A program made the position numbers and the translations under genes. Under the pieces are notes generated by a model. It had not been told where the DNA came from. It saw only the letters and a list, made by a program, of their open reading frames with translations, and searched no databases. From Doris montereyensis (lineage: Eukaryota > Mollusca > Gastropoda > Nudibranchia > Dorididae), in contig JAXRKP010001707.1 of NCBI GenBank assembly GCA_037039925.1, forward strand, positions 35,796 to 99,795: a stretch of 64,000 nt of DNA. Direction: 5' to 3'. This document shows positions 1 to 11,883 of this stretch, one piece after another; the first letter of the stretch is position 1; every line of letters starts with the position of its first letter.

Positions 1-95
1 CAACATTATCACCTAGGCAGCGGTGCCTCAGTTGTGTAATTATGAAGAACTCTTTTATGTCTCTCTAAAGCTATACCAAGCTTAAATAGGCATAC

Positions 96-182
96 CTGGG
101 CATATTTAGTTGGGACGACAGTGTTCTCAGATGCTGATACAGATGAATCTGAGGTTGCGTTAGAATCAGATGAGGAGTCATT
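96..182 (-). CDS. BTB gene exon 14 (Ser/Asp-rich); last exon in view
   Basis: Acceptor TCTCCCAG. Encodes a Ser/Asp/Asn-rich tail starting NDSSSDSNATSDSS and ending PTKYAQ before donor CAG|GTATGC, phase 0. If that GT is not used, the frame runs on to a TGA at 9-11 and would make this the terminal exon. The two options cannot be separated here. A second open frame over 71-292 overlaps it but does not match the phase. Confidence 0.5.
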
Positions 183-3100
183 CTGGGAGACTTTAATCCC
201 AATGTGACAAGAGAAGACACGAATTGTTCACTTCTCATAATATCACATACTTCATCTACCATTGGCTGTAGAGCTGCACGATTTGTTTGCACTTTCGCAT
301 GGGGCCCAAGACTAAACAGACAACATCAAGAAATTATGAATTGCATATACTGCAAATGACAAATACTAACACAAATGATGTTCACTTTTTTTAAATATCT
401 AAAAAACCAAAACGAAAAGTCTATTAAAAACACACACAAATTTGTAGATTTTTTTTTAAAGAGCCAAACACATACAAATTAAATACTCTGTTAGCAATAT
501 CAAACATTGGAGGATAAATTTGTTTGAGCAATGTAAATTCAATTTCTATATCTGATAATTTAATTAAGATCGAAAAGAGAACAAATTTAGATTCTAATGA
601 AAAAAAAAAAGGCAATTCAATGAAATTCTCTACCAGGATTAAATTTGAAATAAATCACATAATCTTAGGACAATGTCCCAAAGTAAACCTACCACTTTTG
701 ATGTGGCCATTTTAAAAAGATACTTCCATTCTTTCCAGGTCACTCTTTCATCTAGTGCTGAAGTAGCCCCTTTCAATCGTATCACAAAGAAAGGAAACTG
801 GAAATATAAATTTTCAAAATAAGAATATGCACATGGAATAAGACCCTGATTTACCTATTCTTTCATTTAAAAATTAAACTTGTTCTTATCCTTTACATTA
901 CTGTGATATAATTTGAAAAGATTTTGCACAAATGCCTGTATCAAAATATTACATAAATCACAAATCTTTCCCCAACTTCATTGAAATGACTACTAATTAC
1001 TTACCTCATCTGATAGATGATCAAATGATTTTGAGACTGATCGCACTTTGTCAGGTTGACTTTTCATGTTGAATTGCTCTCTGAGGTAGAAAATAAATTC
1101 AAACCACACTGATCAAAAGAGCCATGACTTAATTTATACATATCCATGAAACATTCCATTGACAATATAATTATAACACAAATCAATATGAACCTTTCTG
1201 AAAACTGGCTCACTTCTGGGCATATCAGTTATCAGGCACATTTACAAAAAATATTATAAGACTTCAAGTTTGTAAAATGTTCATAAACTTTCTGATAAAA
1301 AGCCAAAATCTAAAACCCGCTTGCTATCTAATCCATAGAAGACAAGCAATGAATGAAATGAACAAGAGATGTAAACAAACCTAAGTTTATGCCTTCAAAA
1401 ATATATACTCATATATATAAAGTTTGCCTACTTGCATAAATTAGAATTCTGAGAAAACGGCTGCAGGTACTTTCAATATTGTTACTATTTTCTTAAAACG
1501 TATTATATAATAGCATGGAGTCATAAACTTAGCATAAGCATTTTACAGAATACATTATAAATTATATCAAGAACTAAAATTTCACTTCATATTTTTATGT
1601 TAAAAACCTTTTTTGACGTAAATGATAGAAACTGGTTGTTGCTCTCTCATGGAAGTGCTTTAGCTTCTTGAGTTCTTTCACATGCAGAGCCTGAGTAGAG
1701 ATGAAACAACAAAAGATAAAACAAAGAAATGGATAATAAAAAGACTCAAAGAATATGGGGTAAACAATTATTTAAAACCCAATTTTCAGATGGTTTTATC
1801 ATGAACATTAGTTACATATAACTCTAGATTGAAAATAAAATAGGAAAGACTCATATCTTAGTTCAACGCAGTCGACTAGACCTATAATACACAAGGACAG
1901 TAAATTTTTGGGTGACTTTTCAGTTGGGTTTGTTTCATTTTATCTATATCCTAAGCTATGAACTATCTCATACATAAGCACATCTATAAAAACATTAACG
2001 GAATACAAAGTCAGGTGAGCTCATTTACCTAAGACGTACTGACTGTTAACTCAGCATTTCTTGTTTGCAACTTTCCCTTTATTTGAAGATAATTTTGACG
2101 AGTGTGAAAGTTTATGTAGGTGCTAGAAATTGTTTCATTATTCATTTTAGAGCTTATTCTGTTCCTCTTAAGTTATTGTGGGTTTTTTTAAGGGGGCTCT
2201 TTGGTGCATGTTTTGAATAAAAGTTCATAGCAAAAAAATTTGACATAAAAACGAACTGATATCCTTTAATTAATTTATTGCAGTTTTCATATTTACTAGT
2301 CAATAAAACACAAGAAACTCATTTATCAATCAAAAAAGCATATTTATCAACTTAAAACTGTAAAAGATATTTTCTGAGTCAAAAAGAATCATTTAAAATG
2401 AAAAGAATCATATTAAACTCATGCCTATTGTATCAATGATTCCATTTTCATTTTGCAATCTACAATAGCTGACTATAATCTTTCACACGTCAAAGAAGAG
2501 TTATGTCCCTGTCCACTAACACCTACGTGTCTTAAAGTTCTCCCGAGAATATCTCCTGCTCCAGAAGATTTCTTTCCCTTGTCTCCTTTCTCATGAAGTT
2601 TCTCATTGCTGGTGTTGATGGCTTGCTCTAGTGCGGTTTTAGTTTCATTGGCAAATCGGAAAACAATATCTAAAATCGTTTCCATCTTTGGAAAAGAAAA
2701 AAAAACAACAGGTCAGGAGAGAGGGTTGGGATTGACATCCAACAACAGTTATAATAAACCTTTTGTTACAAGGAAAATTAGCATCATGGACAATATTATA
2801 TAAATTATCAATTTCTACTCAAAACAATGAATGAAGATACCAAATATCAGCAAACTTTCCGAAAAGACACAACCATTGATAATTGTTATCAAAAAGAAAT
2901 GAGAAAATTTAATTTCGTTTTCTACAAAATATTAATTAAACATAAAAGGCAGAAAATATTATCACTGAGCTAGACACAAAATATTCATTCTTCAAACCCC
3001 CCCCATTCCCCCTCCCTAATATGATATAATTTGCAGGGGAAATGAAAGACAAAAATAAATTCGAGAGAATAGAAAAGAGCACATAGAGCCTTTTACCTCT

Positions 3101-6100
3101 GGAATAATGTAAGTAGCAATTTCACTCCTTTGTGGCTGACTTAAAGCCTGTAAGTGGGCTTTCACAGATCTTAGAAGTCTCAACAGTTGTTTCAGAAATA
3201 TAGGGATTCTGACAGAGAGGACAGGATATTTGTTATTCTTAATGAAACACTATTTTCAAACAAATAGTACAATTTACAACAAATATTGATATGTAACGTG
3301 CATAAAAGCAATATAAATTCTGGATATCATCTTCTACATTCTCATACAGTGAGCTACAATTTACATTCTTTATCAAAAAGAAATGCGCTAATTTATAACT
3401 CATTTGCATTTAAAATTTCAGAAATCTGAACTCAGGTTTCGCATTGTGTGCTTACCTTGACTTAACAAATTTCATGATTTCATGACGTTCCTCTCTTGAC
3501 AACTCATGCCTTCTTTTAGCAAATAGATCACACATGATAACAAGTTTGGCAACAGCTGAAATCAAAGGGGAACAACATATAAATTCCTGTCCATGTTTAA
3601 CATTTCTTCAATGCCACCATCACTGTGTTTGGAGTCCATTGACAGTAAGACAGCTATGTAAACAAAATTTCAATCCCTATCCAAAGCACAAAACTATGGC
3701 GGACCCTGATAAACAAAGCACCAAATGGATAAAACAACTTTAAAACGCAGGCAGAGCAGAACTTTCAATGAAGGATAATGCCTGCTTACCTACTAACCTG
3801 GAAAGCTGACGAGGTATGAAAGTGGCAACTACAGAGGATTTCATATATTAAATACGAAATGTTTCCACCTATAGAGGATTTCATCTATTAAATATACAAT
3901 GTTTCGAACAATCAAAATGAAGAAAAGATTGATACAAAAGACGATAAAAGAAGAAAGTGCTAGGTGTTACATTGAAATCTTCTTACCGATAGCTTCTTCT
4001 CGCATTGCCTGTCTAACAGTGTAACACAACTTGGCAGGGTTTGTCCACATTGTTCCATCCAAGGAAACTGTTCTGTTACTTTCACTACTGTCATCGTCAT
4101 CTAGAGACTCATCACATGCATCATTCTTTTCCATGCCTCCATCAAACAACTTGTTGATGTGGTCTGCACAACTGTGCATATCGAATACTAGTGTTTTGAT
4201 TTCTGAAATAAAAGGAAATCAGGATAATATTTCTGTTGTGCTGCATTCGCCGGTACTCTATCAAGTACTATAGACTTGTCCCTTTGTATTCCTCAGTCCA
4301 TTGATATTCATAGTGATAATTCTGAGAATTATAGCTAAAAGTAATATCATTGTTTTCTGATTATCTTAATAAATCACTGGAAAGCAAAACAGCTCATTTC
4401 CTTTTACAACACTAGTGCACATATTCAATAAGTCAAAAATGAAAAGTACTATAAACAAGGTCTATGGCGTCCTATAAAAGCTAACTCAATTTTATATCCA
4501 TGTCTTTTTATAATACAAATTCAAATAAAACATTATTCATCTCAAAGGAAATTTGTCTTGGTTTGACATCATTTGACAGTAAAAATTCATCCATTCATTC
4601 ATATTCAATCATTAATTATTCAATTCATTAACAAAATTAATATATAATTATAATATAATGTAATATCATAAACATGTATAGACACATATATAGACATACA
4701 CATAAAATACATTTGCAGTTGTTAGAGATCCAAATCCAGCATTGTATAATTATATTAGTATCTTCATTTCTTTACATTTAAAACCATTTGCTTCATTCTA
4801 ATGTCATAGGATGAAACTTATTTCAATGGACTCAATCTCTTTAGCTGAGTGACCATCTCATTCAAGGTGAAATCATAATTTCCTAGTTAATTTGAGTAGC
4901 ATGAAACTAATCTTAATGTGATTATTTTTTTAAAGTCTTACGTTGTGTTAAAGCTGTATTTTCCAAAAATGTCTCGCATAACTGTCCAAACTGAGAAAAA
5001 CCTGGCATCTTTCCCAACAGTTTGGAGCATTTTTGAGCTGTAACTTCAGACAATCCTCTTGGGAGACACTCAGCATAAAGGAAATGAAATGCTGTGCTGA
5101 GGACATCTTCAGGAAGGCCTGTGAGGGGTGGCACATCTGCGGACCAGTCCAGGTCTGGAGCACTCAGTCGCAGGATGGTGGAATGCACTTTGAACTGAAA
5201 AAGGGACATTTACCATCTTTGTAGTATAAATTTATCCTCCACAGTTTTTCATAAGAATTGTTGTATTATAATACACCATCTAAATGTTATCATTGTCATG
5301 AACATTTCATCTTCTTCTTGTTTATCTTCTTTTACAACCTCTTGCTTAAACTCCTAAGAAAATAAAAATATGTTCACAGCAACTTGAAACAAAAATGATT
5401 TGTGCAGTCCCCTGAAGCATAGTAGAAGCTGTTTGTTGTTTTTTGCTCTGCTATTTTCGACTTGATGGGTTTTTTCTCATCCTCTTTTCAATTGATTGAT
5501 AGTTTAGATGGAAAAAATATAGATTGAGCATAGAGAAGATATATAAAATTTCACTGAAGGAGACTAGTCTATAATGTGGGTTCCCTAAAATTCATCATTA
5601 TAAAAACCAACATGACATAATTTGCAATCTCAGTGCTATCCTGTTCTGCCTCCCATTTTTTCAGAAATCAGCTAACTATTGTTTGACTTTTTTTTTTTTT
5701 TACAAAATGAACAGACATAACACTTTATGCATTTGCAATATCTGATATCAAGGAGCACTATCAAGATATACATCATGTCATTAAAATGAAGACTTATAAC
5801 ACCTCTTGCTCAAGGTAAAAACATAACCAGGAAGTGCTAAACTGGAGGTAGGACAAGATAGCACGGAACTCACAATTTATTCACTAACACTAGGACAAAA
5901 TAGTTCAAAACTTGCGACTTTTTTCCACTAATGCTAGAGCAAGATAGTACAGAACTCACAACTTTTATCACTAATGCTAGAACAAGATAGTACGGAACTC
6001 ACGACTTTTTTCCACTAATGCTAGAGCACAGAACTCACAACTTTTATCACTAATGCTAGAGCAAGATAGTACAGAACTCACAACTTTTATCACTAATGCT

Positions 6101-9100
6101 AGAGCAAGATAGTACAGAACTCACAACTTTTATCACTAATGCTAGAGCAAGATAGTACAGAACTCACAACTTTTATCACTAATGCTAGAGCAAGATAGTA
6201 CAGAACTCACGACTTTTATCACTAATGTTAGAGCAATATAGTACGGAACTCACGACTTTTATCACTAACGTTTGGACAAGATAGTATTGGACTTGTGACT
6301 TTTTCACTAATACTGGGACAAGAAAGCACCCAACTTGCAAATTTCATCCCTAATGTTAGGACAAGATAGCACTGAACTCCCATCTTTTTCCACAAACGCT
6401 CTTCAAGTATAGTAATTAACGATGAGATAGGGTTTCATGTTTATCAGATGATACATTTGATTTGCCGTAAAAATAAACCCATAGAATTGCAACAGTACAA
6501 AAAATACATGCAAAAGAAGACAATTTAACCACTGCTATTTATGATACATCTGTCATCACCTAAGCATACTTAAAATGAGTTTGAAATGATGCACATTAAA
6601 GCATATCATTGCTGCCGGTCACAACTTTTAAGTAAGACCTATAAAACGGAATAGTGTATGAAGGAAATTATCCCCATCGCAAATAGAGTTGTGACGGTTT
6701 AAAGTCATTTTTATTGACTTATTTGAATGGCATATTATGGAGACGACAAGGAAAACTATTTTTAGATGTTTGAGAAAGGAAGTGTTAGGGTTTTTTCTTA
6801 AATCGCTCCATATGCAGATGGTGACCTGCAGTGACAATATGTATATAAGTACATGTCATAAATATAGGACTTTTTTTCCAGCATTCTTACTCATGAGTAT
6901 ATCTTTTACCTCTTTCCCAGATTCAGCTCTAATGGACAAATCAGAAAAGTATCCGTGTTCTAAGGCACTTAACAGAGAATATGGGCTGTCACTCTCACGT
7001 GGACTTTTAGCCACCTGTAATGAAATGGAAGTAACTTTGTCAGTGTCATGCTATCACAAATATAAATAATGACAAGAAACATTATAAAAAAGAAGTTTTC
7101 TGTTTCAACTACATGCATATACCCAAAGCCACACTTTGTATAATTCATACATAAGAACTAAATTTTAGATGCAGTTATTCCTACAAAAGACCACCAATAG
7201 TGTATGTATATAACTGGTAAAAAAAGATGCTTTAGCAAAATCCATTCAGAGCCCAATAGTGTCAAGGGAGCACACTCCTCTGTGAAAGACATTACTTAAG
7301 ATTCTTTTTGTTGTTTTGTATCCTTCTCCTCCAATCCAAACATTACTTGGCAATGACAAACTAATCTCTTAGTCTAGAGTGGAGTGCATTTCAAACAGCA
7401 TAAAATTTTAAAATTTTTGCAAAACTGCCAAACTTAACTCTTTGCACCTGGGACTAGAGGTCCTTTTTGCCGGAGCTTATTTTTTTCCAACTGTAAAAAG
7501 AAGGTAGTTCTTAAAAGTTATTTTCACACAAAACAACTGAATAAAGTGTTACACATTTTGTGTCATATCAGAGAAAGTCTTGAAAAAGCATAAAATAGTA
7601 TTTATTCTTATGCTTGCTTGTTATTTACTTTATTTGTGTTTTTGTTATTCTAAATGAACAAAAAAAACAACTCACCACATCCATTTCATAACTTTTTCAA
7701 TTGGTTTTCAGATCACATAGTAATCAAGAGGAATATTATCACAATATACCCTTTATGTGACCGCATACAGCATACTAATAACACAACTACAAAGTGCACA
7801 GGGCATCTATGATATTGATAGATGGAAACAAAATATTTACAGCCTACTTCATATCTATATTTACAACCCATTATTTATCTATTTACCCAGGCCTAGATCT
7901 AGTTCTAGTAAAACTTGACTGAGTAGAAGATGCAGGGAGGCAGTGGTGTTTAGTTCTAGACCTATTAGGCTTGAATTGGAAATAGAATCATCATCATTTT
8001 GTGTGCCTACTTCAGAATCAGAAAAAGATCTAAAATTAGAGCTAACCTCATCTTCAGCATCTGATTGTGACAAGTTGAAGTCTTTATCATAATCCTCTAA
8101 ATCTACACCTAAATCAGAGCCTAGAATCATTTCAGAGGCCTCTTCTGTTATAAAATGCCCAGGAGCTTATCAGAAATTATAGGCTAGCAAACAATCAGAT
8201 TTGTAAGCAATGACAAACAAAATATGCAAAGTTTCCAAATATAGGCTTGAAACTGAAAGCGATCTCACTCTTTGCTTTGGGGAAAACACTCCTATTTTCG
8301 ATTCTACCAGTTGAATTTCAAAAATAGGGTTTAGAGATTGTAAAATCAATCATTTATTACATCAGGGAGTCGTTTTCCCGACGATTTCTGTACCAAAAAT
8401 TGACGCCCAAAAACAATTAGAGACAAAATGTTAACACTACTAAACTCACACTCCATAAATAAATGATAGGTGGTCTTTATTTAAAAGTATAAAAAGGATA
8501 TAAACGTCATCAACAATCCATTACAGTAGGACAAGAGCTACATTTCCATATTGACTTTAAAATTTGGATGTTACGTTGAAAATCACATTTCTCTGAAAAA
8601 AGACAACTCTGTGATTGTCCTAAATTTATACGCTTACCTTTCACACTGCAACATACAACATTTCTCATATGTTAGCAACATAAGATCATCTGATATGTCA
8701 ACCTGTAAGAAAGTAAAATAAAATAACAAATGATTGAATTATAGTATATAAAATGCCACAACTGTGTAAGTCTTGTCTTTGGGTCCCACAAATGAAAGTA
8801 TAGCAAGCTCTTGGCTCTCATCCAGTAAGTTATGACAATTGGCAAAACTTAATGGGATTTAAGGCCAGATATCATATAAAATTTTATTGAAATTTAAATG
8901 TAAAGCAATGACCCATAGTAATGGTAAAGTAGAAAAATAAAATTCCCAACAGAACTCTACTGTGATGCAGTCACTGTTGCCTGCTCTATCAATCCGTTTT
9001 AAAAAAACAACAGGCCCTAATATCTGCAAGAGAAGACTTCTTGTATGGCATACGTATTATTATTATTATATATATATATATATGTTTCCAGACATTGCAT

Positions 9101-10462
9101 ACCATATAAAACAATGATGTGCATCTTGTCATTTTACCTGTCGTTTTACATCCGACTTGCTATAAGATGCTAGCCCTTGATTGAAACTCATCTTTATCAC
9201 ATCAACAATTTCAGATCACTCAACTTCAAGGGAAAATGAGCTTCTTGAAACTCAATAACATTAAATATAGGGCATTTGGACATATTTTCACTGAATTGTT
9301 ATATATTTATCTTTTTTAATACTATGATAAATTGTGGGTTTAAATTTATGCTGACAATAATCATACTGACCTTGAACTTTACAATGTGCCCTGCATAAGT
9401 GCCTATAAACTTGAGTAGGGCAGGTTCATTGCCAGCTGCCGGACATACCTTGATGAGAAAGGTACATTGATGATAATTGATGAATGATTCTTAGTCCATG
9501 CAACAACTATTCTTTTTCCACTTTTAACATTTGCAAAATAATTAGTCAAAATTATGTGAAATTTGAAATAAAAAAAGAACATGCCTTGGTTCACATCATA
9601 TATGGAATAATGTGAAATACCAGTGAAAGCAATGCTAATAAGAGGCTTTATTGAATATATCATTGAAAACAAAAACTTTATAAAAAGAACAAAGGGATAA
9701 TAAATCATAAACGTTTTTCATATACACACATTGAAAGAACTCATATATTATCAGTGACTAACTATATTATATATATATAATGCTACCTCATAGGTCTCAC
9801 AGTTGAAAAATGGCAAATTCTCTGCATTATCAGGGACTTGCCATGAAACATCTCCATTCTCATCGAGTACAAATTCAGTTCTGGTAAAAAAAAAACGTTA
9901 ATTAAAAATTCGTTATTTTTTGGCAGACTCCATCAGAAACTTTTACTACATGTTTTAAATCAATTCCTATTATCATCTAATCATGTAAAACACCGAGAGG
10001 CCTTCTATTTCTATTCATAAAACCAGATTTTAATCATAAAACCTACATCAAGACTATTTAAGTGACTAAATATTAACATCTATCTTACTTTGTAATCTCA
10101 ATAGAAATATTTTCATGAAGTTTTAATTTATAATTAGGTCTAGATTCTATATAAAAGTTCTTTCGTGATGATTTTATTATTCTTTCCAGGTAAAGTATTG
10201 TCCAGAATATCCTAAATCCAGTATTTGAGATGGAATTGGGCAATGTTAGAAGTACCGCACAACCGTGATGTGTGTATGTTATACTGAGTGAACCGTATTA
10301 AATCCTAAATCTAGAAATAAATGAAGAAAAGATTGCTATCCCTCCTAAAGCTAAAGGCCTACCCCCACCCTCCCATTTTTTGTTGTTGCTTTTATTTAGA
10401 AGACCCCCCATGCAGTCAGTATTATATATATATATATAATATATATATAATAATATATTCCC

Positions 10463-10509
<47 letters not shown>

Positions 10510-11840
10510 ATAGATAATATTATAATAGATCTATTTATGGCAGGTTTCACAAAAATGGGACCCAATGATAACTTGAACTCTTCAATTAATGTTCCTCAAA
10601 GTCTAATTGATGAATCTTCTTAACATTTGGTCCATGTATAGCTTTGACATCATAAAACATAATATTGTGAAATTTGCTTTCAATTTGTGTGTTTTGTGAA
10701 TATTTTTGGGTGTGAACGTCAGCAATCCAGACAGACCACATTTCCCTCTTTTTAATAAGTCCCTTTTCACCTGAAAGGTAGGTGAGGTCAACGACCTTTT
10801 ATTCTGTTTTCTTTAATTCCATGTGGAAGAGAATTGTTCAAAGAAAATTTGGCGAGTCCTAAATATTTTTTATCTTTTGCAGTGATCACGTGAGGGAGGT
10901 TTCAGATTTTCGTTATTATGTAACAACTGATGTCTACAAATGAACACACATTAAGAGCTGAAAAAACAGTTGAAAAATATTAGAAGCGCCCCGTTTTTTG
11001 ATCTTAAGTGAAAGAAAACGTATTCTACCACCATATATTCTGTAAAAGACACGAAAAAAATCATAGGTAACTCTAAATGAGAGTGAGAATACCATGAGAC
11101 TACTGGCTGTCTACGAGACCTCATGGTCGGACAAAAAATATTTTTTTTTCGATCTGAGATCTAATAACGGTAATATTGCGTCGAGCTATTGTCTCGTAGT
11201 TCATCGCGTGTAAGCCTTGGGAAATCATGAAATTTTTGTTTTTAAATTGTCTGGTTGGCTTTGGAATATTTTGTTTTTGGATTACTCTTACGGCCATGTG
11301 CTTACGGCCATGTGCTTACGGCCATGTAAAAATGTAACGATGATCGGACATCAGAAAGGAGACTGTGATCAGGTTAGATTCTTTCAGGTTAGATTCGGTT
11401 GCATTAGCAAAACCTGCTTTGGCTTATCGTGATGTTATTAAAGAAGTCCGGCAATCAATAGGCTTTCATGATTTATTATGTTCTAAATAAAGACAAGATA
11501 ATTGGCAATACGGGAGGTTTAGAAGTCCATTACAATGATAGTGACTTTATACTTGCACAGTCTCCTTGGCATAACAGACAATATTTAAACGCATTTCAAC
11601 GAGAGAGAGAGAAAATAATACTAATAAAGGTTCAAGTAGAGTTAAAGATTTAGCCACCGCTCCCATCCCGTCCGTATTTGTAATTATCGATCGATAAAGA
11701 CAAGTTTGTGCTAGTCTAGTGGGGGCGCTCTATATGACTGTAGATAGTTAGAGATGAGTGCTAAACGGAGAAGTGATGAGATTCGTGCGGGAGAAAGAAC
11801 AATTGTCGTAAAAAGCGCTTTCTTTTGAGGGTTTTGTTGC

Positions 11841-11883
<43 letters not shown>

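Noticed and set aside
71..292. 73-residue minus-strand frame as a BTB gene exon
   Set aside because: Its phase does not match the preceding exon. The overlapping exon 96-182 has a better acceptor and a matching phase.
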